A stretch of DNA of 64,000 nucleotides from Flaveria trinervia (taxonomy: Eukaryota; Streptophyta; Magnoliopsida; Asterales; Asteraceae). The notes under the pieces are model-generated. The model made no database searches and was not told the origin of the DNA. It worked only from the letters and a program-made list of their open reading frames with translations. A program made the position numbers and the translations under genes. Location of the stretch: the NCBI GenBank assembly GCA_025506515.1, contig CM046457.1, forward strand, positions 4,560,944-4,624,943, read 5' to 3'. This document shows, piece by piece, positions 11,163 to 24,270 of the stretch. Each line of letters begins with the position of its first letter. Positions within the stretch are counted from its first letter, which is position 1.

Positions 11163-12780
11163 CCATTGGTTTCTTGAAAGACAAACCCGATGCATGAGGC
11201 TCATGCATAACAGTATCCATGGGTGTTAGGCCAACTTTAGCTATTGGTTTCTTGAAGCTTTGAGAAAGTAAGCTTCTTGAACCGATTTGTTATTGCACTT
11301 GGATATCCAAAACTTCAATTATGTAAGAACTTGTTCATCTATTCGGGTTTCGGTTAGCTTTTCTTGTTTGCTTCATCCGCTTGTACTTCTTACATTAAGA
11401 CTTGTACCAATGGTAGACTCTTTAGGTTCCAAAATGGTGGGATTTGGGGTCCAATGGTTTAATTCCCTTGACATAAAGGCACTTTTTGTACTGGTGGTTC
11501 ATATTTTGATGGACCCATCTCTATCCTTATTATCTTCTAGTGTTTGAACCATTTTTTTCCAATAATCTTGGAATCAAGAGTAGATTTTGTTCATGATTCT
11601 TGATTTTGTTTTTCAAGTTGTGTTTGTGTTATGCTGCAAATTCTAAAAGGAAGTAGCAAGCACACAACATTTAAAAATATCATTATTACTAGAAAACTAA
11701 AAAAAATCAACAAATTAACACATATTTAACAGAAAACATGGGGTTTTTACTTATAATGGGTCAATCTGTTTGTAACTGGTCAAATGGGTGAAATCTGTAA
11801 ATTTGCTAAAAAGGAATCCAATCTAACATGCAAAAGTCACCCAAAACGTATACAATCTGTTAATGCATTTCATATAAAATTTGGATTGTTAGGGTACTAA
11901 CATTGTATTATGATCATATTTAGCACACCAGAAATTTATAAAAGAAAATTTTTAAAAAAATTAGACAAAAAAACATGTTTGGTTTGATGATACCAATATT
12001 ATAAAAGATATTCACCATGTAGCACCTATATTCTTAAAAAACTAGGAGTTAATAGATTTAGCTCGGAAAGATTTGATACAAATAATTATCTTCCTTTAAA
12101 AATTTAAACACATCATTTTCAGTTTAAAATTTTCATCATATGTTTCAATTTTGGTTCAAAAGTTTTATTTTGTTGGAATCAAGTTCAAACCACTAATGAA
12201 ATTTTTGTATTGAAATTGAAACAATTTATAATATTTTATATAAATTGATATTTTTAATCATTTGAAAAAAAATGCTATTTTTGTCAAACTTAGAAAGCAA
12301 AATCGAATTTAACTCAAAAACTAATTCAATTATTTTTGCTTAATAAATAATTAAATCTCATTATCCCTAGCAATGAATGCTGTATTGTTCTAAGTGAAAT
12401 GTGCAACAAAGTAAACACCTAGTTGTGATTTCAAAGAACTCAACAAATTGTACCAACTATTCTCCATTTATATTTTCAAATACATTAAAGTGGCGATTAA
12501 TCCATCAACAACTTCTTAGACTTCATCACCTACATTTATACCTTATATTTTTCATCAACAACTACATTAAAAATGATGGTTGGTAATGGGTTAAAACAGA
12601 TAACCCGTAAGGGCTCACCAAAAAATAAAACAAAGACTATGAACCTCAAAGCAGTTTGGCAAGAAAATTGTTGAACCTTTGAGTCATGTGTTGATCAATT
12701 CTGGCGCCACCCTTTTCCATTTTACATTTGTAAAGGATCATGTGTTGTTATAAATAGGACAATTGTGGGGAGCAACCCTT
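11163..12780. other. 3' flank and intergenic DNA
   Basis: Holds the presumed 3' UTR of the 10845 gene. An 86-codon open frame at 11287-11547 has no recognisable domain. The rest is AT-rich with nothing recognised. Confidence 0.4.
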
Positions 12781-12783
12781 TTA

Positions 12784-13185
12784 GGGCATGTTTGGGATTG
12801 CTTATTTTAGTTGAAAATGACTTTTGATAAAAATAATTTATTAACTTTTGACTTTTCAACAAGAGTTTTTAAAAAAAGTGTTTGGATTAACTTATAAAAT
12901 AAAATGTTGTAAAATGACCAAAAAAAGACATAATTTAGAAATTAGGGAAGTAAATAGGAGGTAGTAGAGGAGTATAATAGGAAATTAAACGAAAACTAGT
13001 TTTCAAAAGTTAATAACTAACTCCTTTCTTACTTTTCAAAACCATTTTTTTATCTTATATGAAAAGTCAGTTTGAAAAGTATATTTAGGTTTGACAAACA
13101 TATTTTTTGACTTGTTAACTTTTCAAAAGTTAAAAAAGTTAATAAGTTAAAAGTAACTTTTGAAAAGTTGTTGTCAAATATGCAC
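12784..13185. mobile_element. PIF/Harbinger-type MITE (Tourist-like)
   Basis: 402 bp with inverted ends: left GGGCATGTTTGGGATTGC, right the complement beginning GTGCATATTTGACAAC. Subterminal blocks rich in AACTTTTGAAAAGT occur on both arms. It is flanked by the 3-bp duplication TTA (12781-12783, 13186-13188) typical of PIF/Harbinger. No transposase. Confidence 0.8.
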
Positions 13186-14040
13186 TTACATAAGCACTAC
13201 CAATTGAACTAACAAAAGACTTAAAAATTAAAATCAGATACTCCGTCGCTCACTACTCATTTACACCATCGGTGACTTCATAGCAAATTGAAATCGAAAT
13301 CAATTGTAAGAGAAACCAAAGCCTATTTTGCAATAAGTTTGTACTTATACATCAAAATGTATAAAAATCAAAAACAATTTGCCGAATTCGGGTGCTACGA
13401 ACATAGTCATTGACACTAAAGAGCAGCGATGCTGCCTCCTTATGTTCATCACTTCTAAAACCCTAATCTCCCACTCACTTCCAAACCCTCTCTCCACCAA
13501 ATCAAGCAAAAGAAAGATTACATAACTAATACACACACCTCATTTGCAACAACGTGGATTGACGATCAGCCATTAAACCTTCGAATTGAGCGTGATGAAC
13601 TACTAAACGATCCAAGAGTTGCAGGCTGAATTGTAGGGTTGAACCCTACAGATTTCTAGATGGTTGTGGAACGAAGGAAACCTACTGATAAAATAAGTAC
13701 ACTTTCAAGAAATGTACAACAACAATATTCATAAAAAAGAGATGTAGCATGGTGTACACACCATATAGCATATATACAATTTGGTAATTAGTATAATTTA
13801 AATAGAATGAAGATGAATATAGATAAACACTTATATTTCATATATTGATGATGATTACCTTTCATAGGATCCATACATGTATATATATACATTACGAACT
13901 GATGTTTCCGTACCAACACGTCATTTGGAAAACAACCGATATGACCTAAAGACTTGATTACATGTTGATCCATATACATACTATAATATTATAAGTAATT
14001 AGCTTAAATATCCGTGTATTATACTAGTTAAATAAAAATA

Positions 14041-15380
14041 GAGTTAATCTCAGTTTTCGTTTTTGAGTTTTGCAAATTGTCTCCACTTGAGTACCAACGT
14101 TTATTTTATTTTCATTATTGGCCTGAGTTTTGCAAATCGTTTATATTTTTGTCCTTTTGACTAACGGATTTAACATTTTATGTTAGATTTTTTTTAAAAA
14201 GACCGAAATACCCCTAACGGCTATAAAAATATCACAATCTTACTTTTCAATTCCTTCTCCACAACACCACATACCACCGCCACCACACACCACCGCCACC
14301 GCCACCACACAACATCGCCACCGCACACCATCTCCGGCACACTCCACCGCACCTCACACCACCACCACCACGCACCACCACTTGCACACACCACCGCACC
14401 ACCATACCACCGCCACCACACACCACTTATTTCCCAAATTTAGTACCATCTAATCAGACACTCTAACCTTCATTTAACATTTTCTTTCACCATCATCACG
14501 GTAACCCTAGTGAATCTCCCAACATCCCTCACGAAGTCAAGCAACTTGACATCCTTCCACCACTCATAATTGTTCAACACAAAAATCGAATCATTAAATT
14601 CATCACTTTGATTGAGAAGAATCTTGACAATTATATCTGAAATTCCTTAAATGTTACGTTCAATTTGGGGGTCGAGTTCAGGGCATTCAAGGGACTTACC
14701 AGAGGGATCGTCGATGTGGCCGGTGGCGCTTTCAATGAGGCTGACGATGAAGTGGCCGCGGTTAAGGAACCACAAAAGGACAATGATGCCGATGAGGTTA
14801 CCGAGGTGGAGGCTCTCGGCGGTGGGGTCGAAAACGCTATACACTCGAACAAATGAATCAGAGCAGATTGTTTGGAAGTTTTCGCCGGTGAGGGAGTCTA
14901 GTGGCCTCTTTATTTGAGGGTTTAGATGTTAGGGCGGTGATGGTGTGAATGTTGTGGGGTTGATTGGGTGAGATGGAGCAGAGGTTGCGAGTAAATGGGT
15001 GACACCAAAGACGGTAGTGGTGAAGGGCTCCGGTGACGATGGTGGATGAGGTGAAGGAGGATTCAAGCAAAGGGGAGAATAAGGTTCTATAATTGGTGTG
15101 TGGTGGTGGTGGTGGTGTGTGGCGTGTGTGGTGCTGTGAAGAAAGAAGAAAGAGGGAGAGTGTGAGAGAAAGTAAAAAGTGAGGTGGTGATATTCTTTTA
15201 TAGCTAGTGGTATTTTGTTCTTTTTAACACTCACTTAACATAAAATCTTAACACCGTTAGTTAAAAGAACAAAAATAGAAACAATTTGCAGAACTCAGGC
15301 TAATAATAGAGATAAAATAAACGTTGGTACTCAAGTGGAGACAATTTGTCAAACCCGGTGACGAAAACCGAGATTAACTC
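14041..15380. mobile_element. Pack-MULE carrying a tyrosyl-tRNA synthetase fragment
   Basis: A 1340-bp element with long terminal inverted repeats of about 190 bp (14041-14235 and about 15190-15380). Both ends begin GAGTTAATCTC and share the block TCCACTTGAGTACCAACGTT. It is flanked by 9-bp near-identical duplications ATAAAAATA (14032-14040) and ATAAAAAAA (15381-15389), as expected for Mutator-like elements. There is no transposase. Between the TIRs lie CAC/CCG-rich simple sequence (about 14255-14430) and a host gene fragment, so it is a Pack-MULE. Confidence 0.88.
14455..14909 (-). pseudogene. captured organellar-type TyrRS fragment
   Basis: Minus-strand translation gives about 150 residues collinear with class I tyrosyl-tRNA synthetase of the bacterial/organellar type. 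It runs from RPLDSLTGENFQTICSD, through FDPTAESLHLGNLIGIIVLL (the HxGN form of the HIGH nucleotide-binding motif) and DDPSGKSLECPELD, to FVLNNYEWWKDVKLLDF and VGRFTRVTVMMVKEN. Only the N-terminal half of the catalytic domain is present; the KMSKS loop and tRNA-binding domain are absent. Two in-frame stops (TAA at 14647-14649 and a TGA near 14464) break it, with no frameshift. It cannot encode an active enzyme. No intron is visible across the segment; whether the parent gene has one here is unknown to me. Confidence 0.85.
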
Positions 15381-15389
15381 ATAAAAAAA

Positions 15390-16274
15390 CATTAAACTAA
15401 TAGTTATTGTTCATATTTATAAAACAAACTTCCATCCTTAAATGTGTTTACTTTAAAAATTGTTTTTTAATACTCCCACGTGTTTTAAAAATACTTTTTT
15501 AACAATTTTATTTTTTTAAAAGTTCTTTGTATTTAAAAAACTTCATATTTCACAACCTTTTGGTTTTAAAAAAATTATGTTTTTAATCAAAAAACATGTT
15601 TCTAATGTATCAAAATTATATTTTATAATTTGGAAAGTATATATAAAGAATCATTACCATTCAATGTGTTATTAAATGGTTAACTTATATTCTACTAACG
15701 ACACATATATAAATTCTAGGTGGAACCTAAGTAATAGTATAAAAACATGACATATGGCTTATGTGATTGTAAAAAACTTACTAGTTGTATAAGGACGAGT
15801 ATAATAATGACCTTATATATTTATTTCAAAGGTAAGTATTAACTTTTTGTTAAAGGTGATCATGGTTCATATTAGGGCTATAAATAAATAGAGTCGAGTT
15901 GAGTTTGGATGGGCTCGGGCTCAGCTTATTTAAAAATCAATCTGAGCCATTTTGTTTATATTAAGGAGCTTAAAATGTGCGTTCGGGTTTGACTCGTTTA
16001 TATACAAGCTGAGCTGAGGCGGCTCGGAAACCAACTTATTTATTTTACTAAAAAATTTTGTTATTTTCTATATGCAGAAACCAAAATAATATCTTTTAAA
16101 TTTGTTTATCTTAATTCATTAAAACAATAATACAATACTGATATTTCATAAATTATGATTATCCTATATATTTTAATACTTAGGGTTATAGTTTATCTTA
16201 ACTCATAAATTTGTTTGTCATTATTAAGTGGCAAAACCATATGTGTATGTTTTATTTAAATAATATGACACAAA
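15390..16274. other. AT-rich DNA with GAGCTCG-rich repeat
   Basis: From about 15880 the sequence is rich in GAGTTGAG, GGGCTCGGGCTCAGC and AGCTGAGC words; matching words in the opposite sense recur at 17215-17390 (GAGCCAAGC, GGCTCGAG). The two parts look like arms of one old element into which the Helitron-like sequence at 16275-17170 inserted. Ends not defined. Confidence 0.45.
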
Positions 16275-17170
16275 CTAACTTTAATGAACCCGTGTAATAC
16301 ACGGGTTGAATAAATAAATATCAAATAAAATAAAATTTTATTAATTATCAAATAATATGTGATTTAAACTATACATGAGTAAGGATTATAGATAATAAGT
16401 ATATCAACTTAATAAAATTTTATTCTTGAACTTTTTTTGTTTTTTCTAAAGAAATTAAACATTTCGTTTCAAAACAAAAACATTTTAAAAAAAATGTCAT
16501 TTTTAAAATATATTGTGTTTAAAAAAGGAATGTTGTTTTAGAAAAAAAATTATAAAAATTTGTTTCACTAGAAATAAACATTAATTAAAAGACCTATTTC
16601 TCAATCTTTTTGAAAATAATCTTTAATAAATAAATTCAATAATATAATTAGCAATTAAGGTAATTATTTAATAGGAGAAAGAAACGAAAATTTTTTATTA
16701 AAAATGAATATGGTGTTACCATGTGGCACCACTAGTTACCATTTTATTATAATAAGAAGATATATGATTTAAATTATACATGAGTAAGGATTATAGATAA
16801 TAAGACAATGACATCAACGTAATAAAATTTTATTCTAATTTTTTTTTGTTTTATCTAAAAAATAAATTAAACATTTCGTTTCAAAACAAAAACATTTTTC
16901 TAAATGTCATTTTTAAAAATATCATGTTTAAAAAAAGTATGTTGTTTTAGAAAAAAAATTATAAAAATTTTGTTTCTCTAGAAATAAACATTAACTAAAA
17001 GATCTATTTCTCAATCTTTTTAAAAACAATCTTTAATAAAAAAATTCAATAATATAATTCGCAATTAAGGTAATTATTTAATAGAAGATAGAAGTGAGAA
17101 AATTTTATTAAGAATGAATATGATGTTGTCATGTGACATCAGTAGTTATCCTTTTATTATAATAAGAAGA
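16275..17170 (-). mobile_element. Helitron-like element with duplicated 5' part
   Basis: On the minus strand it begins TCTTCTTATTATAATAA after an A (A|TC) at 17170. It ends near a perfect hairpin ACCCGTG-TAATA-CACGGGT (about 16290-16308), followed after about 12 nt by TTAG|T. A 405-410-bp unit is present twice in tandem (16356-16760 and 16761-17170), each copy with its own TC-type 5' terminus. The canonical CTAG end appears as TTAG, so the call is moderate. Non-autonomous; no Rep/helicase. Confidence 0.55.
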
Positions 17171-17470
17171 TTCTGTTTATAATTTATAAGTTAAGATTAT
17201 GCGTTAACTTAAATGAGTCAACAAGCAAGCACACAAGCGAGCCAATAAGCTAGCTAACGAGTAACCACGAGCCAAGCTGATCTTGGCTCAGGCTCAATTT
17301 GTTTACCAACTAAGCCAAGCCGGCTCGAGTCATTTATAAGCAAATCAATTTGGAACGAATTATTCTCGAACAAGCTATAAGACACGAGTTTTTTGAACAC
17401 TTATGGTCATTTTATGTCTTAGTAAATGAGCTTATCGCTTTTCATCCTTTCACTTTATTTATATTATCTA

Positions 17471-18365
17471 GAGGTGATTACACAAATGGTCTTCGTGGTA
17501 AGGTTGTTTTTCAAATTTAGTCTCCAAGTATCATTTTTTATAAATTAGCTCACTAACTATGTCAAGTAATAACAAAAATTGTCCCCAACATGGATAGATA
17601 TTAAATTCCCCGTTAAAATTTCCTAAAATGATCAAAACACCTTTAAATGTGGCTTAGTCTTCAAACTGCCATCCTACCATCTTCAAACCCCCAATCCTAC
17701 AGTCCTTTTTTCTTAATTTAACAATAACATCATCGTCGGCACCACCACCGCTGACCACCTTCCTCATTGTTAGCCACCAATAAACAGAAAGAATCAAAGA
17801 CTATTTCAAAGATTAAAATAGGGAATCCACTATATTGAAGCGTTTTCTTGGTTTAAACATAAACAAGCAACAGTGGTGGTTTAAACATCAATCAAGAAGA
17901 CGATGGTAGTGGTGGTGGTTAGGTGACAGTTCAATGGTGGGGGTGTTTAAACATTAAGCAAACACTAGAATGTAGGTTAAGGAAGAAGAGACTACGAGAT
18001 GAGTTGAGGTGGAGACAAAAGTGGTGGCAGGTTGAAGATGGAGGTGCCAATGGTGGCGGGTTAAGGATGGGGCAGTGATGGTGGTGGGTTAAGGGTTGAG
18101 GCGGTGGTGGTGGTCGGTTAAGAGTTGAGGCGGTGTTGGTAGACAGTTGAGGTGGAGACGACAATGATAGGATAGATAGGGTGATCTTTGAAGAGAAGAA
18201 AGTATACATATTTTATGTCACCCGTTTAACAAAAAAAAGTTAACCTTCACTCAAGGATAATTTTATTATAATTTAACATACTTAATAAACTCACTTGTAA
18301 TAAACAATATTTAAATACTAAACTTGAAAAACAACTATCAGAGAAACCATTAATATGATTAACTC
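17471..18365. mobile_element. MULE-like element with CCA/GGT-rich core
   Basis: Ends align as imperfect inverted repeats: left GAGGTGATTAC...GGTTGTTTTTCAAATTTAG, right (complement) GAGTTAATCAT...AGTTGTTTTTCAAGTTTAG. The middle is low-complexity GGTGGTGG / CCACCACC sequence, as in the Pack-MULE at 14041. A 9-bp target duplication could not be found, so the family is uncertain. The right end lies about 185 bp upstream of the SGP start codon. Confidence 0.5.
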
Positions 18366-18483
18366 TTATGATTTAAATACCCTTCCCTCCTATGAAACCA
18401 AGAAGCCGGCTTTCAATACAACTTTTTTAATTAAATAAAAAACAAGAATCCGGGTCAAACCATGACCCATTCAAGTCCGACCC

Positions 18484-18492
18484 ATATATAAC
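18484..18492 (+). promoter_or_regulatory. candidate TATA box of SGP
   Basis: TATATAACA about 60-65 bp upstream of the SGP start codon, followed by a CACACA-rich leader, a plausible plant core promoter. Confidence 0.4.
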
Positions 18493-18550
18493 ATACACAT
18501 TAATAACACGTAATCACACACACACACAACAAATCACACACTAATCACTA

Positions 18551-21299
18551 ATGACTATGACACACCAACAAGCTGCCGGAAAAATAACTCCGGTTCGCCG
18601 GAGAATCTTCCGGCTAGAGATTCGGTGGAATCTTTTACTCCAAAAGATTTCAACTTTTCAACAAATTATGAGGGTTATGTGGGATCATACATTTCTTGCT
18701 TGTTCTACAAACAAACAACTCCGGTACCGGAGATTGTGTCTCCGGTCATCTTCTCCGGTGGAAGATTCTGGTTTCCACCGGAGAATCTCCGGCAATGAAG
18801 ATGATGAAGATTCTGATTTGGTTACTCTCAAGATTAGTTTGTTGGGTGATTGTAAGATTGGGAAAACAAGTTTCATGGTGAGTTTACTTTTCTATTGTCT
18901 TATTATTAATATTATATATTCTTTTGTTTAGAGAAAAAATTAAGCATTTCTTTTGTTTTTTTAAATAAAAAAGTGAAAGAAATGATGGGCATATTGTGTA
19001 TTTTTATCGGGTTCAAATGGGGTTTCTATAACTTTGATAACATTTCAAATTTAGTTTTTTAACTAAAATTAACAACAATTAGTTTTTTATAATTTTGACG
19101 GGTTAAACAAGAAAGTGTTAAGATATTATTGATTTAATTACTAAAACATTCTGATGTTAAGATGTATCTAAGGATCGTTCATTGTATTTTTATCGTAAAA
19201 TTTTTTTAGTGTTATTGTTAAAAAAAGTTCATAGTTCATAAACAAATACTAACGTATTTTGAGTAACCAGGAGTACTGGATGAAACAAATGGAGAAACAT
19301 ATACATCTTACCAGTTAATTTAACCTATCGTGAGATATAGATGAAACTGAACTGGTAAAACGTTAGAGTAAGTCTGATTACATATCTGATTTTAATAAAT
19401 TGGCAAGAAGCCTAAGAAATATTTATTGAAATTATGGATTTTTCGTATATTATTAACGTATTAATGTATTAATTTTGGTATGGGAGATGACAAAAATCCT
19501 AATTACGAGAACTAAATAATTTGTAAAATTATATTACCTTCTATGTAATTTTTTTCGTTTCTTTCAAGATGAAGTATGAACACGAAGCCAAATATATGCT
19601 TTATACTTTTATAGGGATCTGATTATGGTATATTTTATTTGATGAAATTTTCAACTTTGAGGAGGGAATAATATAAAAATAAATCTTTTGTATTTCTCAA
19701 CATTAGATTTGTTTTTGAACATTTCCAAGATTAATATAAAAAGATGAAAAGTATTAAATAGGAATAACGAGTATTTATATTTTAACTGATTTGAGATACA
19801 AAATTAAATCCTTAAAACCATTTTCTTTTTGATATTTTCAAGATTAAATACATTGGAGATCAACAAGAAAATTTAAGCTTAGAGATGGCTGGTTTGAATC
19901 TAATGGACAAAATGATGTCGTTTGGTGGGGCAAGAATTGCTTTTAGCATATGGGACGTTGGAGGTAGTTAATTATTGCATTCTTGTTATTTTTCTAAAAA
20001 CAAATTAAATTTTAATAATCTAAATTATTACTTATTAGCTAATAATATCTCATACTATTAATTTGATCGATACCATAATTATTAAATATTTACGAATTAC
20101 GATTGATTTGCACTGATTGTATTCACAACAATGATTATGAATGAGATGAAAAAACTTACAAGCTAAATCGAGCTTAAAATAAATACAAACTAAGCGTAAA
20201 TGTTTGATAATCATAAAGCTAGATTTAGTATTGGTAATAAAAATTGGGATTATTACTGGTCGAATTAATAATATGAATTATTAACGACAAATGAGTAATA
20301 ATTTGAAATATTAAAATCCAATTTACCTTATTTAAATTCCTTATTACTTTTGTTTGACTACTTAACAGAAAAATAAACAAATAATCATGCTTGTTTATTT
20401 AACTACACAAAATATATAAATACAGGTGACCGAAGGTCTAATGATCAAGTTCCTATAGCGTGCAAAGGCGCAGTTGCAATCTTGTTTATGTTCGATCTAA
20501 CGAGTCGATGCACCCTACACAAGTAAAGTATTTCTTTCTTTATATTAAGTTTAGTTATTGTGAACAAGTTTTTTTGTTAATTATTTGTGTTTGTTCTTGA
20601 ATTTTCAGTGTACTAGGATGGTACATGCAAGCAAGAAAATGGAATAAGGTATGAAAATTCTTATGTTATATTATTGTATTTGAATAATCTAATTAAATTA
20701 AAATGGGTAGGGGAATAATTAAATCTAAAACAAAAAATAATATTACTTTTCAAAAATTGTGGTAATTTTATAAAATTAAATTGTTGCATGCAGACTGCAA
20801 TTCCTATATTGATAGGAACCAAGTTTGATGATTTTGTAAAGCTACCACCAGATCTACAGTGGACCATTGTGACTCAGGTAAGACAATATATGTGTGTGAT
20901 ATAGAATATTAAAAAGGAAATAATAATATTAATATTACTATTTAGATGCTCAATGGTTATAAAATAATTATACAACAACATTCTTAAATACAAAGTATTT
21001 GAATTCAGAAATTGAGATTTACACATTAAGCATTTTCAGTGTCTCCTATGCAGTGAGAATATTTTTATATTTTTCGAGTATTACACAAACAGATATAAAA
21101 TATGTTGTTGATGACATGGCAGGCGCGGGCATATGCAAAGGCAATGAAAGCAACATTGTTTTTCTCGAGCGCAACACACAACATTAACGTGAACAAGATC
21201 TTCAAATTTGTCACGGCTAGACTCTTCAACTTACCATGGTCTCTTCATCCCAACCTTAACCTAGGCGAACCAATTATCGACCTTTACTTGGAACCTTAG
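18551..21299 (+). CDS. SGP1: SGP-type monomeric GTPase (Spg1/Tem1-like)
   Basis: Exons: 18551-18877, 19843-19963, 20426-20522, 20609-20648, 20794-20877 and 21123-21299, all with GT-AG junctions and matching phases, giving 281 residues plus stop. It is a Ras-like small GTPase of the plant SGP family, related to yeast Spg1/Tem1, which acts in mitotic exit/septation signalling; its plant role is less clear. The first 90 or so residues form a basic, Ser-rich extension. G-motifs: P-loop GDCKIGKTS (residues 99-107), WDVGG (146-150), and TKFD for guanine specificity (204-207). The Gln after DVGG-type glycines that activates hydrolysis in Ras is replaced (GGDRR). No lipidation cysteine at the C-terminus (...DLYLEP). 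A MULE-like element lies in the promoter. The numbering SGP1 versus SGP2 is not resolved. Confidence 0.92.
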
Positions 21300-24270
21300 T
21301 GTCTTTACTTGTATATAGTCCAAACATTTGAACTGAGTGGACCTATAGTGCTACATAGCTCGGCGTGGTTTGAACATCTTAAATCGATTCTGGCTCGCAT
21401 ACAAGTGGAATAGAAAAGGGTATTGACAGAAAAGACAGAATTATTTGACTTTATTTCTATAAAAGGGCTAACTCTTGTGTTATTTGTTAATGGACCTTTT
21501 TTTTTCTCATACTTAATAAGTGCAAAATGTTATAGATAGAGCCATAGTTGCAATTTATGGGCTAAGTATGTTGTAAGATTGTTAGATTGGCATGGAGATG
21601 ACAGATCGATATGTTAGTTTCTCGGTTTTATGTTTTTAACCCTTTAAAGGTCAAATGCCTAATGCAAACTGTGTTTTATCTTATCTCAATAGTTAATAGG
21701 TTAGTTGTAAGATCATTCACATTAGATTCTTCATCATAATCCTTATTATTACACTAAAAATCATTACTTTTTCTTTATTTTTTAATTAAATAATGCTTTT
21801 ATAGCTTTATCATTATATTTTTTTTCTTCGCTCAAACCACTTTCAAAAAATATTAATTTTATTTTGTAAGGGTTAACATCATATTATCAAATGCACAGAT
21901 TAACATCATATTATGAAATACACGGATGAATAAAAAAAATTCTCCTTCACTCACAACCGTTCTTCATAATATACTCGTAATAATATATGAAACCTATTGT
22001 GTATATGAAACCTACTATGATTCTATGAATGCTCTTATGAGTTATCATGGTAAAAAAACAAAAAAAGTGGGCCTGCAACATAATGAGGTGCAGGGATCAT
22101 TGTGTGAAAGCTAATAAGCTGTCAATTTGAAATAACTAACACCAAATTTTGCAAGGTTTATTGAAAAGAAAAACAAAACTCACTTCACTACCACCACAAC
22201 CTTAGGGGCAAAAAAGTCTAAGCCTTTCTATAAAATCTAAACAATAAATACTCATCCATTTTTATTATCTACAAGCTGCTTTCTCACCTTATTCTGCAAT
22301 AATGGATGTACGATTATATCATATCAACACTACAACCTTCAAATCTTCAATCATTGTTCTTCGATCTTTCACTTCTTCGCCTTTTTCAAATTAAACAAAA
22401 ATGGAAATTAAAAATACGCCAAAAAGCCGCAAAAAGAGAATGGCATCAAAGACAAAAATGTAACACGAGTACATGAATGTTTTTAGCCTTTCGCGAATAG
22501 GGTCACCTTAAAAACTATCATTAATGAGCGTTTTTATATGATTTAGTAGAGATGACAATGACTCATTTACTTATGGATGGTCGATTTGGGTTATCTTTTT
22601 CTTTAAGGAGTCAGATAGCTAGAGCTAAGAAAAAGTAGCTTTAAAAGAAAAGAGATCAAATGGCTCGTGCATGCTAAATAGGTTGAAAGTCAGCCAAAGT
22701 GTTCATTTGTTCCATAGAGCTTCCCCTAAATCTAATAAGTCACAAGACATCTGGGAAAAAAAATCAGATCAACCTATGTAACCTGGATCACACCAAAGAT
22801 TTACCAGTTTTGACCCGTTGCCCAACCCACCCGTTTTACCAACTACAAAGTTTGACTTTTCTTTGTCAAATACGAAACTTCTTTCAGAGCATGGTCCAGC
22901 GACGAATTGATATACTTTTGTCACTAAGTCACTAACAGATGCATATATGTACTTGAATCGTACCCCAGGCTCTAACCTTATCACATTGTAGTGGTACAGA
23001 ATTATTATCAAGATTTATTTTGTTTTTGTCCCAATTTTTCTTCTAAAAGATATAAATTATCACTTCTTGAAACTAAAAACACCAAAAGCATCTCAAAATC
23101 GTATTTTTTTTCTCCATGGCTTCGGGTGTTTCAAGGCCCTTAGAAGAAAATTCATAAATCTTGAGATTCTTGCAACTTTTTCAAGCAAAAAAAAAACAGA
23201 AGGATTTCAGACGCCTGAAGGATTTGTTTTCAGGTATGTAATGACATCCAGCCTAAAACAATACTTTACTCGTTATTTTGTACATTCAAGTTTTTAATAT
23301 TAGGTTGAACTAATAGTCTCAATCTGCTTACTTAAAACAACTTATTTTCACTTTAAACATAAGCAGATAAACATAAAACAGTTTTCTTCATCCTAAAAGT
23401 CAAAACCGCTTGCTGTTTGAAAACACAGTATTTTTGGGTGCAAACAAAGAATTGATAATTTTGAATAGAACATACACACACATATGCTTGAAAGTAAAAA
23501 CATAACCCGGATTCTTGGAATTAAAGCATCATAGTGTGCATTCAGAATGAATGATCGTCAAAAATTTTCAGGTCTACTGTAATTCCTTTTTGGTTTCACT
23601 CGCAACATATTTATTATTTGAGAACACCTCTTGAAAAATCAAGTTAACATAAACAAAAAGGCAACTCAAAAAATCATGAAATTCTGAATGGTCAAATTTA
23701 TTAATCTTCTTTCTTTAGAGACTGTTTTCAACCTTTTCAAACTGAGGTTGAAATATATGCATGTCATATAACGGGTCAAAGCAAGTAATTTTGGTGTTGG
23801 TCAGGTTGGCCTGATGCACCTTTTGTCCAAAATTATTTTAAATATATTTAGATAAGTGTGTCTCATTTGAATATCAAACATATAATTCCAATACAAAATT
23901 GACTAAAACAACTTAGGACGTTTTGTGCATGAAATATAGTTTCCAATCTGTTTTCTGGTAAAGTTTCTTACTTTATTTTGATTTTTATTTTATGCATTTG
24001 ACTAAATAGCATTAAAGATGCACCATGGATGAATTTTAACCTGCTAAACACATCTTTTAGGTTACCTTTTTATAATTTAGTTGTTTAATCCTTTAGAGAT
24101 TAAACATAACCTACCATTTATAAATTAAATAGGTCCAATTTCTCAAGTGAACTGGTCCACCCGAGTCATAATAATATCAAACTAGCAAATAAATCTAGTT
24201 TTAAGATTGTTGAAAACACTAAGTATAAAAATATAACAATTAAAACTATAGCAAGAATGCAAGATGATAC
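21300..24270. other. intergenic DNA between SGP and GPT 3' ends
   Basis: Convergent 3' flanks. The terminal GPT exon must lie here on the minus strand, close to or below 24270, but several AG acceptors are possible and none is convincing. No other gene or clear mobile element was recognised; 22180-23300 has only short open frames. Confidence 0.4.

Noticed and set aside
11287..11547. 86-codon frame downstream of the 10845 gene
   Set aside because: No domain, no plausible start context; likely 3' flank.
14221..14421. Minus-strand frame rich in Trp/Val/Gly
   Set aside because: It is (CAC/CCG)n simple sequence of the Pack-MULE.
17931..18209. Minus-strand frame rich in Pro/His
   Set aside because: Low-complexity CCACCACC core of the MULE-like element; frame not conserved in kind or context.
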